Shown one piece after another: positions 1-11,514 of a DNA stretch of 64,000 nucleotides. The number at the start of each line of letters is the position of its first letter. Positions within the stretch are counted from its first letter, which is position 1. A program made the translations under genes and the position numbers. Source of the DNA: Straminergon stramineum (lineage: Eukaryota > Streptophyta > Bryopsida > Hypnales > Calliergonaceae); contig OY987271.1 in assembly GCA_963920665.1 (NCBI GenBank), positions 16,061,350 through 16,125,349 on the forward strand. Direction: 5' to 3'. The notes beneath the pieces are model-generated. The model ran no database searches. It was not told the DNA's origin and worked only from the letters and a program-made list of their open reading frames with translations.

Positions 1-570
1 TCGAATTTGAATAGAAAAATCCAAAAAATCCTAATTTAGTATGAAGTTGAAATATAAAAAAATTTCAAATTTTGAAAGAAGCTATATCATAAAAGTTGAA
101 AATTAGATGAAGAAATTTCTATAAGATCTCCAAGTTTAGTTAACATGATGCACCATGACAAAGCGCTCTTTGGGAGGGGGCATATATCCTAAGTGGCCCT
201 TCTCCCCCCTAAATTTTCTTGTATGTCAAGTCCAATGTGCATTCGTCTTCGACATTCTTCAAGTTTATCAAGACTCTACTTTAAAGTGAATTGTAACCAA
301 AAGCCTTGTGTATTAGAGCATACAAACACCCACTAATCTTCTTGTGAAGCTTTGTTTCATGTCATTCAAAAAATTATTGCAAAATTTAGAAGGTTTTTTT
401 CAATTTTACTGATAGAGCAGGTAGCTAAAAATAAATTCTAAAGGATTATTATCTAATTTAATTCCTTAAATTGATACCTACTCAAAAATAATTGAACCAA
501 TCAATTCCAAATAATGAGATGAAAGTTACGAGGAGTTTTATATTGTGGGCAATGAAGATAGAAAAAACAT
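1..570. other. AT-rich intergenic DNA, no gene seen
   Basis: No open frame with coding character, splice pattern or RNA gene was recognised. The stretch is AT-rich with homopolymer runs and ends where a TTAA-flanked element begins. Confidence 0.5.
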
Positions 571-1488
571 TTAACCCCTAAAGGACCAACCTACGTTTTT
601 TGACTACATAGCAATTTTGGGTAGGTAGGTGTGGCTGGAGATTTCCATATTTTTGGCCCAAATTTTAAGAGAAGGTGGGGACGAGGAATATCGTTCATAT
701 GCACAAAATTTCATGACATTTGGAAATACGAGTCAAAAGTTATGGCCTAATATGGTGGGTTTTTTCGTAAATGGGTAGTCCGAGCAGATTTTCAAAAATT
801 GAAATTTGAAATTGGTTTTCTAGAGTTATATATACTAGGAAAGCTTTGAATTATTCCATTTTGGTCAAGGAGTCTAAAGTTACGAATATTTTTTTTATTT
901 GCGAGCAGTTATGGATTCTCTACTCTAAAATAAACTTTGAAGTCCTTTATCTTACTCAGTTTTCAATATTTTTGGAAAAAAAATAAAATCATAGGATGTA
1001 GATTGTTTATTATAACATTGCAACCATTGGGGTTGTCATTTTTCAATTTCATAATTAAACTCTTAACAATTTAGTATTTTGAATCATTCTCTACTACTAT
1101 CTACTTACTATTTTTTCCTACATGTTGTACAATTCCAAATGATCTAAAACTTTTCAAGCATGTGGAAAACTTGTCTAGGAAAAAGAATCCAAAGAAGCAC
1201 CACCATTTTGGACATTTTTTCATAGAAAAGTGAGCTTGTGAAGTGCAGCTGCCCTGTTTTTTGCAGGGCCAAAAAAATGATTTTAGTGAATTTAAATTCT
1301 TATATCTTGCAATCCATGAAGTGAAAAATTCTGAAATTTTTACCACATGCTCTCAAGTCAGTTTACTACAAGATTCTCTGGTTATATGTTTCAAAAAAAG
1401 TTTTTTTCAAAAATTTGGCACTTGTACAAAAAATGGCAGTTTTGGAGCATTTTCAGTGAATACATAGTCATAGAACTTCAGGGGATAA
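571..1488 (+). mobile_element. TTAA-flanked non-autonomous element, family C (copy 1)
   Basis: The left end reads TTAACCCCTAAAGGACCAAC. The right end is a decayed complement of the family right end (GGGGATAA where intact copies have GGGGTTAA). The interior is closely similar to 35093-35811 and, in reverse orientation, to 36697-37636, which fixes the limits. A conserved internal block around 1299-1400 starts TATCTTGCAATCCA and contains TACTACAAGATT. The element has no coding capacity; small open frames inside it are chance. TTAA ends with CCC-starting tips are typical of piggyBac-type elements, so it is probably a deletion derivative mobilised by a transposase encoded elsewhere. Confidence 0.7.
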
Positions 1489-1570
1489 AGTCATTTATAA
1501 CTCCATTTTGGATATTTTCAAATAAATGCAAGATATAAATGCAAAAATGCAAGATATACATTGCTAACTA

Positions 1571-1950
1571 CATTGAATACGGATATTAAGGGGACCAAAA
1601 AATTAAAGGGACTGATGGTGGAAAATTGTAGATGTTTAAAACATGATGTACATCCTTGGGATACTTCAATAACTACTAATGTACAATAAAGATAGATATT
1701 TATATAGTATGAAATGTCAATTATTTAGTATGGGTCTTCTGAATACCCCTATTCAATGTACAGTGAATAGGGGTATTAAGTGGACCAAAAAATTAAAGGG
1801 ACTTACTGTAGAAAACTGTAGATGTTTGAAGCATGATGTACATCCCCTAGACACTTCAATAACTATTCATGTACAATAAAGGTAGATATTTATATAGTGT
1901 GGAATGTCGATTATTTAGTATAGATCCCCTTAATACCCCTATTGAGTGTA
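1571..1950. repeat. Two tandem copies of a 190-bp unit with inverted ends
   Basis: Copy 1 is 1571-1760 and copy 2 is 1761-1950, aligned without large gaps; for example tattaag recurs at 1584 and 1774. Each unit starts with a form of GAATAGGGGTATTAAG and ends with its complement, CTTAATACCCCTATT or a variant. The junction is therefore a 14-bp perfect inverted repeat (AATACCCCTATTCA / TGAATAGGGGTATT). This looks like a small inverted-repeat element that was tandemly duplicated, sharing one end. Confidence 0.75.
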
Positions 1951-3204
1951 GAATAGTTTCATCATTGGGATTTACACTTCCCAACTTCTTGTCAAAATTA
2001 TTAGCGATTGAAGGTTTTCTTTCATCAATTAGCACCTTCCAAGCTTCCACAATTCTTCTTTCTAAATTTTTCAAAAATGAAGATAAAAGTGTTTTGGGAT
2101 AAAAAATTTGGGGATATAGTTTACAACCTATTTTTCAATATATTGGCTAAATTACACAAGTTCTACATGTATTTTTTTAAATGTTGAAAATACGATAATT
2201 TTCCTTTATGAAGGGCTAGAAAAAACTATTTTTTGAAGTTTAGGCACATTGAACTTGTAGTAGAGATTTTTATTTTAAAACTTTGGAAGGATGTACTCCA
2301 AGAAGTTAACGAAAGGATACTTACATTTGGAATTGTTAGAGAATAAATGTTCTAGATGAAGATTTTAGCCTTGATGTGGGTATGAGTACTTTGAGGTAGT
2401 TTTTGGCCTCACAAACTTCACACTATTTTAAGATTTAAATCCAAACCATTAGCCCAATTACACCACTAATGTTTGTTGAATGGGGAATCGAATATTTGGA
2501 TAGTTTCCTACAAAATCTATTTTGAACACACAATCAAATTTGTTATTTTTTTCAAACTCCAAATGTTATGATCCTGCAATCTACATGGTCAAATGTGTTG
2601 AAATTTTTTCCACACATTAATGTTAATCGCAAAGGTCTCCCCAATTTGTAGAAGGAGTGTTAGAGGAAGGTTAACTAAGAAGAATAGGAGAGAAACACAA
2701 CACCAAATTCCATTAGACTAGTTTGTATGCTTCAAAGAGTTTCATCTTGCATTTTTCTCAAACTCCAACTCATGGTCCCTCATTGCACACACTTTATGAT
2801 TAGTTCTATTGCCTTAATTGTCTCAAAAAAAATTTATGTGGTTGGATTTCAGAAAAAAGTGCTAATTTTAATTTTGATCACTGCTCCAAAAAATGCCATC
2901 TTTTGACAATTTCACTTGAAAGACACCCTCTGTCCTTTAGGTGTTAAGTTCATTCTATCTCTTAGAGAGACATGAATTGCCTTAAGTCTATTGGAAGAAT
3001 GGATCGTACAACCTCTTCAAACATACTCTTTATTCACATGGTTTATAAAACTTTAATTCCCTTTCTTTTTCTTATTAAGTTTTGTCAATATCTGCATTTT
3101 CTTTTATTCAATTCTTCCAAACACAATCTACAATGATTGTGAGGATGGAAAGTTATTATCCAATGCTAGAAATGTCTTCAAACTTGATTCTTAAATGCAA
3201 CAAT
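1951..3204. other. AT-rich intergenic DNA with element fragments
   Basis: No gene was recognised. Around 2570-2600 the phrase CCTGCAATCTACATGGTCAA matches the internal block of the TTAA element families, so part of this stretch is probably a decayed copy. The element-like end tttaggtgttaag near 2936-2948 supports this. Confidence 0.4.
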
Positions 3205-3432
3205 TTAACCCTCTATGGATGGGCTAGTCGCCGTGGAAATCATCATTTTTGGTATAGAGTGAATCATCTACTCAAAAAAACAAAAAAAACTCATTGGAGG
3301 TCAAACTACTATGCAAGACCTCCTTTTTTTGCACAAAATTCCAAAGATGAACAACTGCACTTTTGTCTTACATGGAAGGATTCTTTGTCATCCATCGCAC
3401 ACTTCTTGTTCGTAGCAACATTATAGGGTTAA
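3205..3432 (+). mobile_element. TTAA-flanked 0.23-kb element, family B
   Basis: It is 228 bp including TTAA at both ends (3205-3208 and 3429-3432). The interior matches 26995-27224 and 11285-11514: a block with CATTGGAGGTCAAACTA, then ACTGCACTTTTGTC, then TTGTCATCCATCG. The outer tips TTAACCCT and AGGGTTAA are complementary. A 114-residue open frame overlapping it is a chance frame in repeat DNA. It ends about 390 bp downstream of the centrin stop codon. Confidence 0.75.
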
Positions 3433-3825
3433 GTAATAAATACGTATTATGTAAGCTCCTAAAAGTTGCACATGGTGATTGTCGAAATCACATATAAAAC
3501 ATATTGGATATGTTTAGTTGAAGCACATTTCATATTATAGATCAAAACTTATGTTTAATCCTTGAGTATCTTCAAGTACATATTCTGGATGATAAACAAA
3601 ATACTTTACGAAGATGCTTTGTTCAAAATGATACCTCATTCATCCAAAGTGATGATTGGATTTTTTTTAATGTTTCTTTTAATAATTAATAAAATGACAT
3701 AAATAATATATTTGTAGAAAGATATAAGTAAAAATATACACAAAAAATCTCCGAAGGATTAATTTGATAAAGGGTTAAGAATTTCAAAAATCCCACAATT
3801 ACCATGTATGCATGCTTGGCTTTAG
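3433..3825. other. 3' flank of the centrin gene
   Basis: AT-rich sequence between a TTAA element and the centrin stop codon. It should contain the 3' untranslated region of the minus-strand centrin transcript. No clear polyadenylation signal could be singled out among many AT-rich candidates. Confidence 0.4.
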
Positions 3826-6800
3826 TTAGTGAAGGTTTGCATCCCCTTCACGATCTCTTAACTTCATAATCTCAAAAAACTCAACCATGTTTACTAACCA
3901 CAAGATCAACAAAAACAAATAACAACAATTACCAATTTAAGAATTTGCTTCTCTATTGTAGTGTACTCATACCAAATATCACCAATTTCATTATATTGGC
4001 ACAATGCAAAGTACCAAAAGTGTGACACCCAATTGAACAAAGTTTTGCAAACTAAGGTAACAACATCTAAAAGCATTTCAATAAAGGTTTGAGCATATTT
4101 CCTATTATTGAAAAGTGATAACTTTTGTTGGGTGTATTGTTAGTTGAAAGGGGGATTTTTTTTATTTTCTTAGAATGCATTTTTCAAACTAAGTAAGACT
4201 AAAATTATAAATTTTCAAAGTGCTAAAAATAGGTGTACTAATATAATCCTAGATTCATATATGAAGATTGTGCATTTTAGGCAAGAATCTAGATGAGATA
4301 GCTTTGCAAATAGGTCACAATTTGGTGCAATTATCTCTAGGACTTAAGTTTCCAAATGCTCATTTGGAAAAGTGCCTGTGTAAGCTATGAAGATTTTTCA
4401 ATATAAAAAAATTGACATTAAATTTGGTGATACAAGAGTTAACAATGAAGGCATTGAAGGGGAGGGATTTGTTTAGGGTTAAGTATATGGACTTACTTTC
4501 TCCATCCCCGTCCTTGTCAACTGCAAAACACATAGAAACATGCCTTGAGGATTAAGACAAAAGATATTATCTCCTATAGTTCTTTCGTATTTAGAGGCCC
4601 GTAACTACTTCAAAATACTAGGCTCCTAGGCAAGGCTAAAATCTTTATCTATATTTATTCTTTAACAAATCCAAACATAGGAAGTTTAGTTAACTTATTC
4701 TTATTCAAGTACACCCTCTCAAAATTTTGAAATAATAAACCTTATCAATTGTAAGATCATAATGCTTGGATTTCAAAAAGAAGCATTTTCAAATCTTTCC
4801 AAATGGTTAGATTTCATCATTCAAACATTTAACCCAAAATTGAGTAGATCCAACAATTTGCAATTCTCCATAATATATTGAAGAAATAAGTTGGAAATAC
4901 ATATTAACACCACCCCACCCCCCCCCTTCATATTCAAGCTTGAAAAAGCAGTAAGTAGAAAGAGGTAGATAATGATTTAAAGGTCCAAAAAATATGAAAC
5001 AACTTGGTTTAGATGTTAATTTCATTTTTCTTCCCATGAGAATTTACTAAAAATTGTTTTAGGGAGTTTAGCTTCCCCCCAAAGGCAATCAAAAGGTCGT
5101 TTTAAGAGTAGAGTACTCCACAACAAATTTCATTGCAACAATTTTACTTTGGTACAAAGTTCTCTCCAATTTTTTACATGTCCCCAAACCAACAAAAAAC
5201 ACTCTCCTACATTTATTAAAATGCTTAACCCCTCACCACCCAAGGGGACCAAAAGTGTCCTTAGGTCAAATTCAAAGTGCTGTAACTTTTGCATTTGATG
5301 CCCAAATTCAATAAAACCTATTGAAAAATTTGTGCTCTCTATTCTAGTTTATGTGGTAAAATTTTCAGATCAATCCAAGATTTTCTGAATTTTGGAAGCC
5401 AATCGAAGTTCACAAGTTCAATTTGAGTTCAACAAATTGCATTTGATGGCTGCAACTTCGGGGGCTTGTATCTCCTTCATCCAAAACTCGTTTTCAATCA
5501 AATTTGTTGGGTTATGATCCCCTTGAAGTCTAGTTATTGTGGTAGAATTTTCATACCAGTCTAGGTTGTTTTGAATGTATGGGAGCAATTCGAAGTTCAA
5601 AATCCCAACATTTTTGAATTTCAGTGAACTTCGGCGGCTTGTTTCTTCTTCATACAATGTTAGTTTCCAATAAATGTTTTTGGAAAAGATGCGCATACTA
5701 GTCTAGTTTGTGTGTGAAAAATTTCATATCAATCTAAGAAGTTATGAGTGACTGAGAAGCATTTTAGTAGAAGGAGGTTCAATTTTTGATGTATTTTTTG
5801 CAACTTTTCTTGCTATTTTTTGACATTTCAAAGCTGTTTTGCAGACACAATGAGTCAATTGAATGATATTTTTTTTTCATCAATGTGTTTTTATGCTAGT
5901 TTTGAATCACTTTATAGTTTAAAGTTTCTTCATCTGAGTAGAGCTAGAAACCAAATTTCGCCTACAAATGTATTTTGAGGAAAATTTCAGAATTCTTTTT
6001 CAACACTAAAACATTATAATCTTGCAATCTATGTGGTCAAATGACACCAAATTTGGTGCATATAATCTACAACAAGTGCACTACAAGATTGTATGGTTGA
6101 GATCTCTATAACTCAGTGAAAATTATATCTGTAACACTTCAAAACAAATGTTGTTTTTTGACCTGTTCAGGCCTTGGGTGGTGAGGGGTTAAAGCAATGC
6201 AAGTAGTACATTGTACCATAGTTGAAATGATTAACCCCTGTACATCAGAGTGAATGCTTTTTGGAAGCTGAGAAAATAGGATTTGTGGAATACTTGGTTC
6301 ATCAAATATTATAATCTTGAAATTTGCATGTTGGTTTCTCTTATAAATTGCAGATTCATACTATGTTAATCATTAAGTTGGTTTCAAATCACCACTGTGA
6401 AAACTTTAGTAACTGAGTAGTTCTCAAATTATTCTGGATTTTTCTAGATCTAACAAAAGAAAGCTCCTTACTTATGTTGTTTTCTCTGTGATGGTCAGGG
6501 GTTAAGAAGAGTCTAATTCCTAAAGCTAAGCAAGATATAAAAGAACGTGCAGAATGCTTACATTCTTCAATCATAGTCATAAGCTCTTCATCTGTGATAT
6601 TTTCACCAAGCTCCTTTGTAATTTTCCGCAAATTCTTGAGCTATCAAGACCACCTCCAGCAGAAGAAAAACTCGGGTTATATTGTCAATTCTGTTAATCC
6701 TTAAATGTAACAAACCTCGCCCCTTAGGCTTGGTTTTAAGAGAATCATTGACGAAAAGTGGTTTGGGGGGTAATGTTTCAACCTACTAAACCTACTTTTA

Positions 6801-8907
6801 CAATGAATAAGGTAAGAGCACCTAATGGCGTCTTTGTACCCAATAGCGTCAGATTCTACATAGCATAATCATTTTAGGCTATAAATGTTAGTAGACAATA
6901 CAGAGCTTATTTTTTTGGACCTAAAATGATAAGAAGTCTACAATTCAGCTACATTTATGTTTTAGAATGAATTACTAATGTAGAAAAGGATGCCATTGGG
7001 TGCTCCTACCTTATGGCTTGTAAAGCACCACAATTAGGTTGCAAAATCAAACCACTAATCATTGTTCACTTTTGCATGCCATGACTGAACAAATTTTGGG
7101 CAAGCAATAAGCCCCGTGCCCCGCTTCAAGGAGATTTTTTATTCTCCCTTGGTTTGACTATCAAGCAAGGATTAAATTAGTAGAGTTTCATGACTTTAGC
7201 ATTTTTCAAGGTACACTACCAAAATAATAAATCTATACCAATCCTAGTTTTCAAAGCTTTGTGCAAATGAATTTTATAATATTTGGCACCTAGAATTGTG
7301 CCAATTTGACAAAATTCATGATTTCTCAAATGATTGGTATGACCACAAAGAACAAAAACAAAGTCTTTCATTGATTACAAGAAAACTCAACCCTTTCTAA
7401 TGCACTCCTTCAATAGACAAATAGCCCCTATTAGCACTCTTACATATGTATATTCACAATTTGACATGTGGAAGTTCTCCAATCAAATTATTCAGAGTTA
7501 TTCAGAGTTTCTTGGGATATTGAGGGAATGTGCAATTTCAAAGTGTGTCATTTGGAGATTAATGAGGTTTTTAGAGTAGGAGAGGACAAGAATTGCATAC
7601 AGAGATTTTTCCAGTGCCATCTTCGTCAAAGTAATGGAATGCCTTCATCACATCTTCATTAGGATCTTTGCCTTTGTATTTATGAATCACTAACAAGTAC
7701 AAGGAGTCATAAAACTTAGTGAGAGCCATAACATTCTTGAACTTCTATGGATTGCAATCCCAATCTACTAATGTTTTTGTCATAAAATGATCTTCAAATT
7801 GCTCAAAAATGATCATTTTTGCTCTTGAAGATTTAGTAAATGAATAACTTCCTTGAAATACTTTGAAATAGGATGAAATAACTTTATTTTCAACCTTAAT
7901 TCCAAACATTTTGTCCAATTGGAAGATCATTTTGGGACAAAGGGACCATAATCATGATCACATATAATTAATGAAAAGGAGCAAGTTTAGTACTGATTTC
8001 CAAGAATTCTTCATAATTTACTTCATCACCACCATCTTTAGAAAATTTCTGAAGCAGCATCTTCACCTCTGGCTTCTTCACGTCAAACTCCAGGGCTCTC
8101 ATTGCCACCTGAATCAAAAGATATTACATTGAAAAATAGCTTAATTTGTTCAATCACACAACATTAGTTTAATAATTGTATGACGACTAGAATTAATTTT
8201 TTCTTCTATTTGTGATTTTCTTAAAGATTTTTTGGGACTTTGGGGGAGAAAAAAGACATTTATTTTTAACTTAAGGGTAATTAGGATACATATAATTATA
8301 GCACTTTGTAATAACTGAAATAAAAATTGTAGGTTGGAAACACCAATCACTTGTGCTCCTTATATAAAATATCCACAAGAGGTAGTGCAAATTTAGAGCC
8401 TCTAACCACAATACCTTGGAACTTTCTACAACAATAGTCCCTTGTAATGGTGTTGTAATGTTGTAGATAGAATATTTCATCTATGATACCATTGCAGACC
8501 ATTGACTTCAAGTTTTTTTTATCTCTTCTCCTGCCACAGAGATTTTCATCTTGAAATAGAAAGCCCCTTCCATCATGAAGAGTTTAAGAACATTATGACA
8601 ATCAAACAAAATCTATGACAAGATGAAGAATTACTTTGAGCTCACGATAATTGAGCTTTCCGACTTTCCGCGAATCAAACAACTCAAACGTCATCCGTAT
8701 GTCTTGCTTATGTTCTTCAGTGATTTTGTGCATTGTGTGTTTCCTGAAAACTCTCCCAGTGATGGAACTGCGGGGGGCGGCTCCATTGTGCAATATAGGT
8801 AAGTTGGAGAAGTTGATGCGTGAAGATGCTTGCGGTGTAGGTGTTGGAGGAGGCTGTGACAAAGATGAAGAAGTTGTCCATTTCTTGTTTCGATCTTGAT
8901 TAATCAT
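3826..8907 (-). CDS. Centrin (caltractin), six exons
   Basis: Centrins are EF-hand proteins of centrioles, basal bodies and nuclear pores. Exons read on the minus strand: 8907-8635, 8108-7994, 7689-7601, 6640-6562, 4520-4497, 3893-3826. All introns are GT-AG, phases agree, and the product is 215 residues. The first 58 residues are a Ser/Pro-rich extension; the centrin core follows. Exon joins restore the family signature (ELK-VAMRAL, GKIS-LKNL, ELGENITDEEL). EF-hand loops: residues 78-89 (degenerate, few acidic ligands), 114-125 (degenerate), 151-162 (DEDGTGKI, but Asn where the final Glu is expected) and 187-198 (DKDGDGEI, canonical). Ca2+ binding is therefore expected mainly at site 4, perhaps site 3. 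Exon 5 is only 24 nt. The start is the first ATG in frame, 8907. Introns carry TTAA elements and a MITE. A divergent paralogue is more likely than the canonical housekeeping copy. Confidence 0.88.
5225..6192. mobile_element. TTAA-flanked 0.97-kb element, family A, in a centrin intron
   Basis: Both ends carry TTAA followed by the 17-base tip CCCCTCACCACCCAAGG in inverted orientation with no mismatch. Total length is 968 bp. It lies in the intron between centrin exons 4 and 5 (4521-6561). The body is closely similar to 12706-13672. It has no coding capacity. Perfect terminal repeats suggest this is the younger of the two copies. Confidence 0.85.
6231..6505. mobile_element. Short TTAA-flanked element in a centrin intron
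   Basis: It starts TTAACCCCTGTACATCAGAG and its other end is the imperfect complement of TTAACCCCTGACCATCACAG; total 275 bp. It sits 38 bp from the family A element inside the same centrin intron. The interior does not obviously match the other families, so it may be a separate family or a strongly deleted member. Confidence 0.6.
6807..7014. mobile_element. Palindromic 0.2-kb MITE in a centrin intron
   Basis: The left arm ATAAGGTAAGAGCACCTAAT and the right arm (complement ATAAGGTAGGAGCACCCAAT) pair with two mismatches in 20. Pairing extends inward through TGGCGTC and TTCTACAT, so most of the element can fold back on itself. It lies between centrin exons 3 and 4. No target-site duplication was clear. 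Confidence 0.65.
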
Positions 8908-11284
8908 TGTTGACTCTTAATCTCACTCTACACTAGGAGCAAAGACATCACTTCTCACCATTGACAAATGGGGAAAATATGGAATTTTGTAAATAAGCCC
9001 AGGAGCTTTGGTGCATACTCACAATGTTTTTGGCAATGACTCTCTACAATTTGTGGTGAAAAGAGATACCATTCATATAGTGCTACAATTCAAAATAGCT
9101 TCCATTCTTCCACTAGTTCATGTTAAGGTTTCAATTGCATTTGAAGTAAGAAAAATTCCTCCCCAATTCCAATGTTTGAGGGTTGAATGGATAGAAATTT
9201 TTTTCAAAATCACAATTCACAATATAAATTTCCATTTAAATTTTGCAAATGAGGGTTCCATTACACAACAAATGTTGTATTTGTTAATGGCTTTGTTTAC
9301 ACATGAATGATTGCTCATTCATGATCAAAGTCATGGCAATTTGGGGGGGTTTGTTTACCAAATTATTTCTTTATTCACTTTGTGCTTCACTATGAACCTA
9401 TGTAGGTGTTTACGACCCACATTCTTTGAGTCTAAATAACTCACTCAGTTTGAAGTAGAATTTAGTCATTTCAATTCAAAATGATGTCTTCCAATTGCTG
9501 ACAAAATTTTCATGTCACATTGAAGTTTTCTCAATTCAAATTTCTTGCAAACCTTAAACTACTGCATTTAGGTCCAATTACCTAGAGCCAAATGAGTGTA
9601 GTTTCAACAAGATTACAAGGTGTCATCTTTCTTGCCCTACTTGGCAAAGAACATAAACTATATCAAATTGAAGCTTTCAAAGTGTGCAATTTCCACTATG
9701 AAGCTCTTGTTTCTCTACTTACGAGACTCTACAATTCAAAAAGACTATTGATCCATACATAAAGTTATGACTTCCAAAATTGTCTCTCTTTTTGACATCT
9801 GATATGATTACTCGTTGTCAATTTTGTTAAAGTGGCGCAATTCTTAGAGATAAAATTTATGACATTCATTTGCACAAAGGTAAAAAAACTAGGATTGATA
9901 TAGAATTATGTTCGAAGCTACATGGTTTAAAAAGTACCAAAGTCATAAAATTCTGCCAATATAACAAAATTGACATTAATTGTAGGATTTGATCTCTAAA
10001 TGTGTGTGGACGAAGTGAAAATTTGGGATTGTCATAAGATAGCTAACTAATGTCTTGTGAAGATGATGAGTACATTGGCCACATGCTCTCCAAAGATGGA
10101 TGTGATAGGTTGGGTCTCTCTATTTCATGAATTATGTAACTTTCATTTGTTAACCATTTTGGTCCTACCTTTGGAATTTAGGAGGTTCTTCAACTCAACC
10201 ATGCAAAGGTAAAGTAGCAAAACTACACCCAATTTTGTCAAGTAGGATTCTTTTGAAGTGTTATCAATATGACCTTAAGTCATACTTGTAGAATGTCTAC
10301 AACTTTCATATGGATGTTGCGTCAAATACCAATCCATCATTTGACCATCTACCATCAAAAAAAAATTTGATGGAAAAATGAAAGAATTTGGTGAGAGGAA
10401 AGGGAAGAGAAGTTGTTTTTATAATGAAATCTATTTTCTATCACGAATCCTCAAAGGGTATGGGATAAATTGAAGATGAGAGCTTGATTGCTCATTGTCA
10501 AAATGTAGGAATTGCGTTCAAAGTAGAATTTTAAACTTCATTTTGGAATAGTAGAGTAACTTATTCTAAAAAAAATTGAACTAAAAAAAGATGGGTAATC
10601 AATCTAAATTTCATTTTCAATAAACCTATTTGTGATCCTAAGACTCCAAAAGAAGTTATGGACCAAATTTAGAGAAGATGTTTGAAATTGTCAAAAAAAA
10701 ATGTCTTGCTTCCAACCCCCTCTTTGAACTTTGTCCATAACTAGTTTGATTGGAAATCAAAATCTCAAATGGTTTTTTGGAGATGAATTTTAGCTTGATT
10801 TTACACATTAACTTAGGTCAAATTTTTTTGAAAAGAAATATTTTACTATGCCTAAATTAATGAGGTTTAAAATTCTACTTTCAACATGATTCTTGCTTTT
10901 CACTTGACTATGAGCACTTGAGCTCCTACAAATCCTAATTAACATATCCTATATGGATTGTTTTACTTCCTACCACCCCACTTGTGTATATAGCTTGTCT
11001 TCTATACTTTCTACACACATTAATTGTGTAATGTTGTTGTAGACACTAAGTGTCTGATGAATGCCAGAGAATCTTTCTATATAAGATAGAAGTGTAGACG
11101 TTCATCCTTGGAATTTTGTTGTGAAAAGGTGGAGTTCTTACACAATAGTTTGTCCTCCAATTGGGAGCTCTTGCTTTTTTCTTAGGCAAATGATTTACAT
11201 TATACCAAAAAGAATGATCTCCATAGTGACTAGGCTGACATTACTAGGCTAAGTGGCTTTTGAAGCTATATGAGAAACTCATGC
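8908..11284. other. 5' flank of centrin and AT-rich intergenic DNA
   Basis: The first few hundred bases upstream of the centrin ATG should contain its promoter, but no distinctive motif stands out. From about 11030 to 11255 there is a decayed family B element in reverse orientation, recognised by TCATCCTTGGAATTTTGT and the downstream GATACCAAAA-like block. The rest shows nothing recognisable. Confidence 0.4.
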
Positions 11285-11514
11285 TTAAGGTGAGTAGCCA
11301 AATTTAAAGCAAATGAAAATCAAACTTTTCGGAACCGTGTGACATCATCTACATTAATAAAATAAAAAATACTCATTGGAAGTCAAAGTATTATAGAAGA
11401 TCTCCCCTGTCCGCACAAAATTTGAAGGATGAATAGTTGTAGTTCTGTCCTACATAGGGAGATTCTTTGTCATTCATCGGACACAAAATGTCCGCTTCAA
11501 CGTTTAAGGGTTAA
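11285..11514 (+). mobile_element. TTAA-flanked 0.23-kb element, family B
   Basis: It is 230 bp. The right end CAACGTTTAAGGGTTAA is intact; the left end is decayed (TTAAGGTGAG). Internal blocks CTCATTGGAAGTCAAAGTA and TTTGTCATTCATCGGACAC match 26995-27224 at the same spacing. Confidence 0.7.

Noticed and set aside
3082..3426. 114-codon plus-strand frame
   Set aside because: Most of it lies within a family B TTAA element whose other copies do not keep the frame.
9008..9310. 100-codon plus-strand frame upstream of centrin
   Set aside because: AT-rich chance frame with no domain or conservation signal visible.
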